DNA of 64,000 nucleotides from Pseudoalteromonas sp. GCY. GTDB lineage: Bacteria; Pseudomonadota; Gammaproteobacteria; Enterobacterales; Alteromonadaceae. The translations under genes and the position numbers were made by a program. The DNA is taken from NCBI RefSeq assembly GCF_016695175.1, contig NZ_CP068023.1, positions 4,006,501 to 4,070,500 of the forward strand, read 5' to 3'. The first letter of the stretch is position 1, and each line of letters starts with the position of its first letter. The notes below the pieces were generated by a model. The model saw only the letters and a list, made by a program, of their open reading frames with translations, did not search any database and was not told the origin of the DNA. Shown here piece by piece: positions 27,639 through 36,467 of this stretch.

Positions 27639-29441
27639 ATGAAACGACACATTCTTGTCACAGCATTAGGTTTTGCATCTGGTATCGCGATGGCACAAGC
27701 GCCATTAACGGAAGCTCAGATGATGGAATATACCAGCAAAGCTAGCAAAGCAATGATTGGTAAAAAGTACGAACTTAACCTTCCACTTATTACTCAAAAC
27801 AGTGCTACAAATACTTCAACGTCTACACAGACCATTGTGCAAACAGTTTCACACCCAGATGCAAGCTACATCAAACTACACTTTAAAAACCTCAATCTTG
27901 CAAGCGGCGGTAAACTCGTTGTTCGCTCGGAGGATAGTGGCGAGCGCTATGAATACACCCAAGCAAGCCTCCGCGCAGCAACAGTTGATCCAGACCTCGG
28001 CGATGACGGCGTTAAACAGTTTTCTGCTATGTCAGTCTCTGCTGATAAAGTCATCATTGAATATACCCCAGGTCAGGGTAATGCGGGCAAAACACCCGAG
28101 ATCGATTTTTACTATCATGGTACTGAAGGGCAAGCAACTGTTGAGGGCCTGACCGATGTGACGCCCATGTCAACTTGTGGTGCGATGGAACGTAAAGACG
28201 TAAAGTGCTGGGCGCAATCGCATCCGGTAGAGTTCGAGCGTTCACGTCCAGTTGCTAGACTGCTTATGAACGGTAGTGGTTTATGTACGGGTTGGCGTGT
28301 TGGTGCAGATAACCGCATGTTTACCAATAATCACTGCGTGGGATCAGCATCGGAGCTGGCGAATACTGAGGTATGGTTTAACTATCAAAGTACGAGCTGT
28401 AACGGCAGCCAGCGCGAGACCGTGGTTAAGGTCACAGGTAAAGACTTCCTTAAAACAGATTACACGCTAGATTATACGCTGTTTACCATCAATGATTTCG
28501 CCAAGGCCCAGCCGTTTGGTTATTTTGGCTTAGATGTGCGAAATCCATCGCAGGGCGAGCGTATTTACATACCTCAACATGGTTCAGGTAACCCTAAAGA
28601 GCTGTCGATTGAGTCTGATCAAGACACCAATGGACTGTGCTCTGTTAACCAAGCAACGGCGAATGGTCGAGGTACTGGTACAGATATAGGCTATTACTGC
28701 GACACTATTGGCGGCTCGTCAGGTTCACCAGTGCTTGCAGCCTCAACCAATAATGTTGTTGCACTACACCACTTAGGTGGCTGTACCAATAAAGGCGCTA
28801 AAATTAGCTTAATTTGGCCTCAGGTTTCTACTCACTTTGGTGGCCAAATCCCTGTTGGTGATAACGGCACTACCGATCCATTGCCGGTTGCGTTATTTAC
28901 TTACAGCTGTAATGACCTAAGCTGCAGCTTCGATGGCTCGGGCTCTAGTTCACCAAATGGTTCTATTACACAGCATAGTTGGCAGTTTGGTGACGGCGCA
29001 TCCGCTTCAGGCGCGCAAACTTCACATAGCTTCACAAACTCTGGCAGCTATACCGTAGAACTCACCGTGACAGATAGTAATGGTGACACTGCGTCAACAA
29101 CACAACAAGTTGCCGTGACGCTGCCAGGTGAAGAGCAAAAGCTTATCAAGGGAGTTGCAAAAACGGGGCTTGCGGGTGCTAGAGGCAGTGAAACCTTCTT
29201 CTATTACGATGCGCCTGCTGGCGCGAATACAGTGACATTCAATACAAGTGGTGGCACTGGTGATGCTGATATGTACGTACTTAAAGGTGCAGAACCTACA
29301 ACCAGCAATTGGACTTGTCGCCCTTATCGCTCCGGTAATACTGAGTCTTGCAGCCTAAATGAAGGGGCTGGGCGTTATTGGGTGATGATCCGCGGTTACA
29401 ATGCTTACTCAGGTTTGCAAATCGTAGCAGATCACAACTAG
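27639..29441 (+). CDS. secreted trypsin-like serine endopeptidase with PKD and PPC domains
   Basis: Exported S1-family protease of 600 residues, similar in layout to lysyl endopeptidases. Signal peptide 1-19 (AMA-Q), propeptide to about 178, protease domain about 180-405 with His232 (TNNHCV), Asp278 (TLDYTLF) and Ser361 (GGSSGSP). Several Cys suitable for disulfides are present (180, 190, 216, 233, 254, 334, 354, 382). A PKD domain follows (about 415-495, WQFGDGASASG), then a pre-peptidase C-terminal (PPC) domain (about 500-600, GDADMYVL). PKD and PPC parts often aid binding to insoluble protein such as collagen. Ribosome site AAAGGA. Own terminator downstream. Confidence 0.92.
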   Translation: MKRHILVTALGFASGIAMAQAPLTEAQMMEYTSKASKAMIGKKYELNLPLITQNSATNTSTSTQTIVQTVSHPDASYIKLHFKNLNLASGGKLVVRSEDSGERYEYTQASLRAATVDPDLGDDGVKQFSAMSVSADKVIIEYTPGQGNAGKTPEIDFYYHGTEGQATVEGLTDVTPMSTCGAMERKDVKCWAQSHPVEFERSRPVARLLMNGSGLCTGWRVGADNRMFTNNHCVGSASELANTEVWFNYQSTSCNGSQRETVVKVTGKDFLKTDYTLDYTLFTINDFAKAQPFGYFGLDVRNPSQGERIYIPQHGSGNPKELSIESDQDTNGLCSVNQATANGRGTGTDIGYYCDTIGGSSGSPVLAASTNNVVALHHLGGCTNKGAKISLIWPQVSTHFGGQIPVGDNGTTDPLPVALFTYSCNDLSCSFDGSGSSSPNGSITQHSWQFGDGASASGAQTSHSFTNSGSYTVELTVTDSNGDTASTTQQVAVTLPGEEQKLIKGVAKTGLAGARGSETFFYYDAPAGANTVTFNTSGGTGDADMYVLKGAEPTTSNWTCRPYRSGNTESCSLNEGAGRYWVMIRGYNAYSGLQIVADHN

Positions 29442-29473
29442 CCTAAACTTCGAATAAACAAACTGAATGATTT

Positions 29474-29491
29474 GCGGGGGCTCGCCCCCGC
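29474..29491. terminator. GC-rich terminator hairpin
   Basis: GCGGGGG-CTCG-CCCCCGC followed by TTATTT on the plus strand, between the convergent protease genes. Confidence 0.8.
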
Positions 29492-29519
29492 TTATTTGAT
29501 AGCAATCTTCAGCGATTAC

Positions 29520-32333
29520 CTACAACTCATACCAAACACTAAACCAAACACGGTTTTCATTGGTCATGTTACGCCCCTCTATACGACCAACTCCAGCACT
29601 AAACTGTAGATCGGTTAATCCGGCAGGAGCAAAATCAGCGGCCTTATCTAATATCACTCGAGACAAAGGTAAGCGCATCTTAATACCGTAATTTTGTCCA
29701 ATCACTTCTCCATCTAACTGATGCTGCTTATAAAATAACTTAGGTTTGCCCTGCTGCCATGAAGTTGCAAATTCATAGCCTAAATAGCGGCTTCCCGTTG
29801 CAAATAGATGCGGCAACATAGGTTCGCTGACAGCGTGCAAACTGTTACTAATACTAGTGCTGGTAAGCGCTCCACCACCCACAGATAGGGGTAATTCGCT
29901 GCTGTAGCGGCTATCGACCGATGCATAGAATGGAATTTGCCATGCTTTAGCGAAAAAACTCAGCTGATAATCAAAACCATCTAATTCACCTAGCCACTGA
30001 GCTGCAGAGACTTGCAGTGCTACACCATGCTGCTGCGTATCCCACATTGCACGACCGTTAAAGCCGTAACGCCCGCCGCTCCATGTCTTTTCACCATGTT
30101 GCACACGAATAACACCCAATTCAGGAGCGAGGTAATTCAATGCTTCACCAAAACGATAGCTAGATGACAAGGCAAATTGCTTAAAGCTGCTTTCATTCGA
30201 AGTATTTGCTTGTGGCGAGCGAGACTGCTTATCCGCTTCTAGCTCTTGATATCCAGCATCAAACGTCGTTTTCCAGTTTTCATGACGATATTCAAGTTGG
30301 GCAAATGCGCCCATCAACGCGCCATTATTGATACTTTTCTCGGCTCCAAGCTGCCAAGCAAGTTGGCGCAGCACATCCTGCCCTTTTAATGCCACGCCCA
30401 AACTATCAAAAGAGGCGCTATTTAATGCGCCTGATAAGGCGACAGAATAAGACTGTTCGAACACAGAATAATCAGAACTGGGCAGCGCGGTTTGATCTAT
30501 CTTAGCCGCAGGTAATTGATGAGGATGCAGCTCTTTTTGTTCCGCCTCATCCACTTGCTCCAACACGCTCACGGTGCGCCAAGCCGGAGACACTATTTTG
30601 TTAACCTTGACCCCTTCAGGGGTCGCATAGCTCACCAGTAACTGCTGTGAATGGGTAATAATTTGCTCAAGCGGTTTAGCACTCACAGGTAAGGTTTCAA
30701 GTATGTTACTCGCCACATCATAACGCATCACCGCTAAGTGGCCTGCGACTCCGGAAATAAAGTACAACTTGTCATCATCATGAGACCAAGTTAGCCCCGA
30801 AAGGTATTGATGTGACTTGGGTAAGTAGACGATTTCGGTTGCATCATGGCTGAGATCTTTAACAACAAGTTGCCAGCGCTTGTTAGGAGTAACATGCACA
30901 TAGGCTAATGTGGTCTTTTTATTAGAGAGCACAGGAAAGTCATGGACATCCCCAAGCTTACTTGTGGTGATCGGCATTTGCTTGCCTGAGCTCAGCTCTA
31001 TGGTCACTAGCTGTGAGTAACCCAAACGAGACACCTCCGCAATAATGGTATTAGTATCAACAATACTAAAGCGACGAATACCCGCGCCTTCGGTTAGTTG
31101 CTTAGGCTTTCCAGTACCAACTTTCCAGACAAACAAATCATTGATAAAGGTATCGTCTGCAGCTGGCGCTTTTGCAACGAAGTAAATATGGCTGTCATTC
31201 AGCCACTGGGGGTAATAGATACCAGCAAAATTGTGAGCATTAAGCTGCGCAAGTCGCTTTTTTGGAAAGGCTTCAGGTGCGATATCCACAATATCTTTAG
31301 GATCAGCATTTAGTATTGCTTCATTGCGCTTATTAAATTGCTCAATGGCTTCTACATTTTCTTTATTTTCGTAGATATTGAGTGTGACTTGGCGTTTACG
31401 ATTTTGCTCTACCACCAAAAACTGACTGCCATCTGGAGAGAACGCGATATCTCGAGCAGCATATGCGAACTGCTGCCAAAGCTCACTCTGTGTCGGAACC
31501 AAGGCCAGCTCTTGCTGCATGGCCTGATAGCTATATTCAACAATAAAGCGACGATATAACTGGCTTGCCGGCGCTCCAAAAGCACCACTAAATGCGGTTT
31601 CAAAACTGCGAGATTCCACCGCCTGCACTCTTGTCCACACTGCATCTAGCGTCTCTGCGCCATAATTATCCTCAAGCCATGCTAGAAAACGTACGCCTAC
31701 TAAGTATGCCATGGAATTGGAAAGGTAAGACTTGTCGCCATTATCTAAAGCGCTATAGGTCGGTAATGCGCCTTGCTGCGCGTAATAACGCACAATGCTC
31801 TCACTGTAATTATCGTATAAGCGTCCTCGTCCCGTTAATCTAGACTCCAGCAAGGTCGCATAACCCTCGCTGACCCAGCGCGGTAATACTGCATCGAGCA
31901 AGTCAGTAATATCGTGCCAATCTCTGAGATGTTGTCGCCATTGATTACGGCTAGGCTGTGACAGATGAACAAGGTGAATATATTCGTGCAAAATGAGCAA
32001 CTGCTGCCAACTGGTGTTATTTGCTATTACGGAGTCAGCTTGAGGCGGCGTTGCTTGCAGCGCCATCATTGGTTTATCTGTGCTGGGTAGTGCAAAGCCA
32101 TTAGCCGCATTTTCTGGGTCGTAAATGATCACATCAGCACGTTCACTCAGGGCTCTGCCTTGCTGTGCCAGCACTTTATCTCGCACCACCTCCAGCTCAT
32201 TTGCTGCAGAATACGCCCATTGCTGAAGCGACTGAGGATAATGCACATTGAAGTTTTCGGTTTTAATGGTTTGCCACTTAGCCTGTAAACCAAAGCTAGT
32301 AAAAGCCACAAAAATTATCAGTAGCGCTCGCAT
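29520..32333 (-). CDS. gluzincin-like peptidase with beta-propeller and C-terminal beta-barrel
   Basis: Large exported protein of 937 residues. Signal peptide about 1-18. A peptidase MA-like gluzincin site HEYIH at 116-120 with the third ligand Glu156 (WVSEGYA). A central region with WD40/TolB-like repeats (about 290-590, for example FSPDGSQFLVVEQN and LTWSHDDDKLYFISG). The last 330 or so residues alternate in amphipathic strands and end VWFSVWYEL, as in an outer-membrane beta-barrel. A surface-anchored protease with its own barrel is the simplest reading (inference). Monocistronic; start from ATG with AAAGG upstream. Confidence 0.75.
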   Translation of the reverse strand: MRALLIIFVAFTSFGLQAKWQTIKTENFNVHYPQSLQQWAYSAANELEVVRDKVLAQQGRALSERADVIIYDPENAANGFALPSTDKPMMALQATPPQADSVIANNTSWQQLLILHEYIHLVHLSQPSRNQWRQHLRDWHDITDLLDAVLPRWVSEGYATLLESRLTGRGRLYDNYSESIVRYYAQQGALPTYSALDNGDKSYLSNSMAYLVGVRFLAWLEDNYGAETLDAVWTRVQAVESRSFETAFSGAFGAPASQLYRRFIVEYSYQAMQQELALVPTQSELWQQFAYAARDIAFSPDGSQFLVVEQNRKRQVTLNIYENKENVEAIEQFNKRNEAILNADPKDIVDIAPEAFPKKRLAQLNAHNFAGIYYPQWLNDSHIYFVAKAPAADDTFINDLFVWKVGTGKPKQLTEGAGIRRFSIVDTNTIIAEVSRLGYSQLVTIELSSGKQMPITTSKLGDVHDFPVLSNKKTTLAYVHVTPNKRWQLVVKDLSHDATEIVYLPKSHQYLSGLTWSHDDDKLYFISGVAGHLAVMRYDVASNILETLPVSAKPLEQIITHSQQLLVSYATPEGVKVNKIVSPAWRTVSVLEQVDEAEQKELHPHQLPAAKIDQTALPSSDYSVFEQSYSVALSGALNSASFDSLGVALKGQDVLRQLAWQLGAEKSINNGALMGAFAQLEYRHENWKTTFDAGYQELEADKQSRSPQANTSNESSFKQFALSSSYRFGEALNYLAPELGVIRVQHGEKTWSGGRYGFNGRAMWDTQQHGVALQVSAAQWLGELDGFDYQLSFFAKAWQIPFYASVDSRYSSELPLSVGGGALTSTSISNSLHAVSEPMLPHLFATGSRYLGYEFATSWQQGKPKLFYKQHQLDGEVIGQNYGIKMRLPLSRVILDKAADFAPAGLTDLQFSAGVGRIEGRNMTNENRVWFSVWYEL

Positions 32334-32499
32334 TACCTTTCCTAAATAATTCCAGTTGCGCTAGCTTAACAAGAGATGTAAAGAAAAAGTGTGCTTTTTA
32401 GTAACAATTTCTTGCGCACGTTACACCTTAAAACGTCTATTTTGAGGTAAGCAGCTCTTTAGTTGCTCTAAATGCGCGCTTGTAATATTAGTACTTTTT

Positions 32500-32736
32500 T
32501 CAGTGCTTTTGTGGCTGTGCAAGGGTGATGAACAAGCTAAGTACCCCAAGAGACACTGCAAACACAAAAAATACCACGGTTGAACTCAACCCCGCCTGCC
32601 ATTTTGCCACGGCGATTAAACTCGCGCTCAATAACACCGCCAGTTTTGCTTTGGTTTTCGCGTGTTGTTTGAATGATTTGGAGTAAGTATACGCCATAAA
32701 GATAAAGCCGCTGGCCAATAGATAAGTGACTAACAT
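32500..32736 (-). CDS. small membrane protein under a Fur box
   Basis: 78-residue protein with two or three hydrophobic helices (about 1-17, 31-47, 52-73) and a basic loop (KSFKQHAKTKAK). A clear AAGGAG ribosome site precedes the ATG, and a near-perfect Fur box lies 42 bp upstream. Iron-regulated expression is therefore likely. Family not recognised. Confidence 0.7.
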   Translation of the reverse strand: MLVTYLLASGFIFMAYTYSKSFKQHAKTKAKLAVLLSASLIAVAKWQAGLSSTVVFFVFAVSLGVLSLFITLAQPQKH

Positions 32737-32777
32737 GGTAACTCCTTGCCAAAGTTTTGAAGGAGCTTTAATTATAT

Positions 32778-32796
32778 GCTAATGATAATCATTATC
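32778..32796. promoter_or_regulatory. Fur box
   Basis: GCTAATGATAATCATTATC matches the classical 19-bp Fur consensus (GATAATGATAATCATTATC) at 18 positions. It overlaps the last 2 nt of the kinase gene and precedes the small membrane protein gene. Confidence 0.85.
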
Positions 32797-34066
32797 AATA
32801 AGGCAAGGTGATTTTTATTAATCCACCTGAGTCTGTGTTGTGACAGCTAAGTTGTCCATCGTGTAACTCCACAATGGTGCGACTAAAGGTTAAACCTATT
32901 CCCTGCCCATCTTCTTTGGTGGAATAGAAGGGAGTAAGCATGTTATCTAGGTTGGCAAAGCCCGGGCCATTGTCTTGTACATCAATCACCACTCGTTGCT
33001 GCTGATAATAAGCATGTAGCATCAATTTGGTATTTTCACCACTGGCCTCAATGGCGTTTTTAACTAAGTTAATCAGCACTTGCTCGATTAAGGTTTTATC
33101 AAGATTAAGCGTATTCACGGTGCAATTTACTTGGATATCAGTATCCTCAAATAGCGCAGCAACAGAAGACAGTAACAGCATTATGGAGACTGACTCCCGA
33201 TCTAACCTTGGGGTTTGCGTAACCTTGGCGTATTGGCTCACAAATTGTTGTAAATGCTGGCAACGCTGACCAATAACACTTAGCGCATGCTGCTCTTTTT
33301 CGTCCTTCGTTCTTGCCAATAAGGTTTGCGCTAGGGAGCTTACGGGCGTCAAACTGTTGTGGATCTCATGGCTTATTACTCGGATTAAATGTTGCCAAGC
33401 AGCCAGCTCCTTTTTACGTAATGCCTTGGTGATATCGAGTGCGACGAGTAAAGAAAACTGTTTACCCTCTTGAAAGAATTCACTGCTTTGCAGTTGCCAC
33501 CGAGATTGCTGCGCTGTATCTGCAAAATGCCAGTGATTATCTTGTTGCACCAACCCAAACTGAGCCGCGCTTATTCCCTTACACTCTAACCAAGGGCGAT
33601 GATAAAGCGACTCAAATGCCCCATTGGCATAGGCAAGTTTGAGTTTTTCGTCAAACATCATAATAGGCGTATTAAGGCTGTCTATGAGCTGATAAATGAT
33701 AAACTGCTGACTATGATAGCGGCGCTTTTGACTGTGTAGCTGTGCACTTAAGGCCAGCAAGCGCTGTTCAAATTCAGCCACCACGCCCGCCGTATAATGT
33801 GGCTTAATGGTTTGAGTAAAATCACTTTGTGCAATCGCTTCTAGCTGCCAATTAGCACGCATGGCAATACGCTTAAGGTGAGACAACAGTATTTTTTGTA
33901 ACCCGCCCAATAACCCCAATACACTCACCGATACGACAGCCACCCACATTACCCCAAGCTGTAATTGCAAAAGCAGCAAAGTCAGTAAAACCGTACAGCT
34001 AATGGTCAACAGCGTACAGTAGGCTCCAAGCCGCCACTCGGCGCTAGCCAGATGTTTTAAGGCCAT
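32795..34066 (-). CDS. sensor histidine kinase, NtrB/PAS type
   Basis: Membrane kinase partnering the NtrC-type regulator upstream. I start it at ATG 34066 (MALKHLASAEW, 423 residues); a longer frame to 34207 only shadows the regulator gene. Two TM helices (about 12-35 and 38-55), a HAMP-like linker, a PAS-like domain (about 125-215), H-box SHEIHNSLTP with His233, N-box NLVKNAIEAS, G1 DNGPGF and G2 GQGIGLTF. It overlaps the regulator gene by 23 nt, so the two are translationally coupled. The probable target is the sigma-54 promoter of the ABC exporter (inference). Confidence 0.9.
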   Translation of the reverse strand: MALKHLASAEWRLGAYCTLLTISCTVLLTLLLLQLQLGVMWVAVVSVSVLGLLGGLQKILLSHLKRIAMRANWQLEAIAQSDFTQTIKPHYTAGVVAEFEQRLLALSAQLHSQKRRYHSQQFIIYQLIDSLNTPIMMFDEKLKLAYANGAFESLYHRPWLECKGISAAQFGLVQQDNHWHFADTAQQSRWQLQSSEFFQEGKQFSLLVALDITKALRKKELAAWQHLIRVISHEIHNSLTPVSSLAQTLLARTKDEKEQHALSVIGQRCQHLQQFVSQYAKVTQTPRLDRESVSIMLLLSSVAALFEDTDIQVNCTVNTLNLDKTLIEQVLINLVKNAIEASGENTKLMLHAYYQQQRVVIDVQDNGPGFANLDNMLTPFYSTKEDGQGIGLTFSRTIVELHDGQLSCHNTDSGGLIKITLPY

Positions 34067-35393
34067 ATTTTTCCAAACGCCGATAAAGAGAAGAGGCCGT
34101 GAGCCCGAGTATTTTAGCGGCTTCTGCGACATTGCCTTGGGCGCGTTGCATCGCTTGCTCCACCATTTCTTGCTCCACTTGTTGCAAGGTCTTGCTTGGC
34201 ATATCACTGGTCACTTTAGGTGCAGTGGTAAAGCGTAGTTGGCAATCACTGAGCTCAATTTGCAAGCCCTCCGCCATTAACACGGCACGCTCCATGACGT
34301 GACTTAACTCACGTACATTGCCAGGCCAAGCGTGTTCAATCAATGCAGCTTTAACCGCTGGGCTAAGTTCACGAATTGGCTCTCCATACTGCGCACAAAA
34401 TTTAGCGACAAAATACTCGGCCAACGGCACAATATCGCCAAACCGCTCGGCGAGCCTCGGCACTTCAATCACAATCGTGTTGATGCGATATAACAAGTCT
34501 TCTCGGAACTCACAAGCTTTCACTAAAGCGTCAAGATTGGTGTTGGTTGCGCAAATAAGTCGGCAATCCGCTTGTTGCGTCTGACTGCTACCCACAACTT
34601 CATAACTGCCATTTTCCAGCACCCGCAGTAGTTTTGCTTGAAGAGGAAGTGGAATAGTCGCAACTTCATCAAGAAATAGCGTACCTTGCTTTGCCATCGC
34701 AAAACGACCAACACGATGCTGCTTTGCATCCGTAAACGCCCCTTTGCTGTGACCAAACATCTCACTTTCGAACAATGACTCAGGCACCGCGCCCATATTC
34801 ACTTCAACCCAAGGCCCTGCTGAACGATTAGATTGTTGGTGTAACCACTGAGCTAAATGACTTTTCCCCGCTCCACTTGGCCCAGTAAGCAGCACCCGAG
34901 CGTCGGTTTTTGCTACTTTAGCAAGCTGCTTATATAAAGATTGCATCGCCTGAGAGCGCCATTGAAACGCGCCGCGCTCGCAGTGTTTTGCTACGATACT
35001 CGATTGCTTTAATGATATTTTGAGTTGTTGCTGCACGGCTTGCAGCAGCTGCTGATTATCCCATGGCTTTTCTATAAAGTCGCTCGCACCAAGCTGCATT
35101 GCAGACACCGCTAACGCGACATTTCCCCAACCGGTAATACAGATCACAGGCACATTAAGATTGGAGTCACGTAGCCAGCGCAAAAAGTCTAGCCCTTCAT
35201 TGCCTGAAGTGGTATCGCGGGAAAAGTTCATATCGAGCAAGACTAATGACACTTGCTTAGCGGTGAGCAGTGGCTTGGCAAGTTCAAGGGTTGCCGCCTC
35301 AATTACATTGAAACCTTGATCTTCTAAAAAGAATACGGCGCTGAGGCGTACTTCGGCGTTATCATCGATAACCAGTATTGTGGGCTTTTCCAT
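34044..35393 (-). CDS. sigma-54-dependent response regulator (NtrC family)
   Basis: Activator of 449 residues: receiver domain 1-120 with phospho-acceptor Asp54 and conserved Lys109, AAA+ domain about 145-375 with Walker A GPSGAGKS at 171-178, sigma-54 contact loop GAFTDA at 218-223, Walker B TLFLDE at 238-243, and a Fis-type HTH at the C-terminus (NVAEAAKILGLTASSLYRRLEKYG). With the kinase it forms an operon. The only good -24/-12 promoter I found in the window is that of the ABC exporter at 22601, with paired dyads upstream, so that operon is the leading candidate target. Confidence 0.93.
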   Translation of the reverse strand: MEKPTILVIDDNAEVRLSAVFFLEDQGFNVIEAATLELAKPLLTAKQVSLVLLDMNFSRDTTSGNEGLDFLRWLRDSNLNVPVICITGWGNVALAVSAMQLGASDFIEKPWDNQQLLQAVQQQLKISLKQSSIVAKHCERGAFQWRSQAMQSLYKQLAKVAKTDARVLLTGPSGAGKSHLAQWLHQQSNRSAGPWVEVNMGAVPESLFESEMFGHSKGAFTDAKQHRVGRFAMAKQGTLFLDEVATIPLPLQAKLLRVLENGSYEVVGSSQTQQADCRLICATNTNLDALVKACEFREDLLYRINTIVIEVPRLAERFGDIVPLAEYFVAKFCAQYGEPIRELSPAVKAALIEHAWPGNVRELSHVMERAVLMAEGLQIELSDCQLRFTTAPKVTSDMPSKTLQQVEQEMVEQAMQRAQGNVAEAAKILGLTASSLYRRLEKYGLKTSG

Positions 35394-35423
35394 AGGGAGA
35401 ATTTTTATTGTTACAGGGTTTCA

Positions 35424-35444
35424 GCGGAGCATGGTGTGCTCCGC
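35424..35444. terminator. hairpin between mutarotase and regulator genes
   Basis: Perfect 7-bp stem GCGGAGC/GCTCCGC with a 7-nt loop. No T-run follows, so it may attenuate rather than fully stop transcription into the regulator gene. Confidence 0.5.
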
Positions 35445-35454
35445 GAGTATAGGA

Positions 35455-36306
35455 TTACAACCAACGGATGATTGTACTTAGCGTATGACTTTCACCCGGT
35501 GCAAGTTGCACGGCATCGTCCATTACGTTACAGGCTTCTAAACACAACATCTTGTGGTATTCATCATCATTAAAGTTGCTTAAACGCTGTGACTTTTCAA
35601 TCCATGGGTTCCAAAGCACACAAGAAGTTGAGTTTTCACGTTTTACTTCAATAATGCCCGCAGGCGTGTTAATGGTTTGCACTGGGCTTGCTTGGGTGTA
35701 CACCATATCGGTTTCGCGGGCAAAGCCAACCACTTCGGTTTGCTCAAATGGACCTTCATCAAATTCGATATATTTCGCGCCTTGTAACCCGTCTACCGTA
35801 GTATTACTTACTTCTGGAGTTGGGAAATACGTATGTAGGGCTTGCGTTAACGTAAATGGCGCATCACCAGTATTGATATTCGTGAGCCGCACCTCAAGCT
35901 TGTCTGATAACACAAACTCGACTTCTAGTTGTGATGTGTGTGGCCAGTATTGCGCTTCAACTAAGGTCATCGGTAGTGTGAGTTTAACGGTAATTTCTTC
36001 GCTTTTTTCTTCAACGCTGTGCGCGCGCCAAAGTAGCTTGCGAGCAACCCCATGAATTGGCCAATCCGCTTTGCTATGTACACCAAACCAAGGCCAACAG
36101 ATTGGAATACCACCGCGTACTGGTTTGCCCTCAAGGTAATCTTCTGCCTCAGAAACCCAAATTAAATTGCCTTTTCCTGCCGGCGTAAACTCAGTCAGTT
36201 GCGCGCCCTGTAAAAAGATCTTCGCTTGGCAAAATGCACTGTCGACCCAAATATATTCAAGTCCGGACTCAGTGCGCTCGATTGAAACTGAAGGTGATAA
36301 TTCCAT
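35455..36306 (-). CDS. D-hexose-6-phosphate mutarotase (YeaD-like)
   Basis: Aldose-1-epimerase-fold enzyme of 283 residues that interconverts the anomers of glucose-6-phosphate and related sugars in the cytoplasm. Family features: FLQGAQLTEFTP near 32-43, GIPICWPWFG (about 66-75) with nearby PIHGVAR, catalytic-type His in QALHTYFP (about 159), and the C-terminal Glu in LCLEACNV. No signal peptide. An AGGAA ribosome site precedes the ATG. It lies 61 bp upstream of the regulator gene on the same strand. Confidence 0.88.
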   Translation of the reverse strand: MELSPSVSIERTESGLEYIWVDSAFCQAKIFLQGAQLTEFTPAGKGNLIWVSEAEDYLEGKPVRGGIPICWPWFGVHSKADWPIHGVARKLLWRAHSVEEKSEEITVKLTLPMTLVEAQYWPHTSQLEVEFVLSDKLEVRLTNINTGDAPFTLTQALHTYFPTPEVSNTTVDGLQGAKYIEFDEGPFEQTEVVGFARETDMVYTQASPVQTINTPAGIIEVKRENSTSCVLWNPWIEKSQRLSNFNDDEYHKMLCLEACNVMDDAVQLAPGESHTLSTIIRWL

Positions 36307-36415
36307 GGTGATTCCTACGTCAACTCAATGATATGCCTACCTTACCACTTAAATACTACGAGTAAACTGTTATCCATCCAATTTGAAACTTATTCAATTA
36401 TACCAATACGGTAGC

Positions 36416-36440
36416 ACCGTGAGAGTCTTGCTCTCACGGT
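36416..36440. terminator. inverted repeat downstream of chemoreceptor gene
   Basis: ACCGTGAGAG-TCTTG-CTCTCACGGT, a perfect 10-bp stem 28 bp after the chemoreceptor stop codon. The T-run is weak on both strands. Confidence 0.55.
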
Positions 36441-36467
36441 TTATGGAACTTGAGGATTGGGCTAAAG

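Noticed and set aside
34067..34207. 47-residue N-terminal extension of the histidine kinase
   Set aside because: It overlaps the C-terminal HTH of the regulator gene and looks like out-of-frame sequence; ATG 34066 is better.
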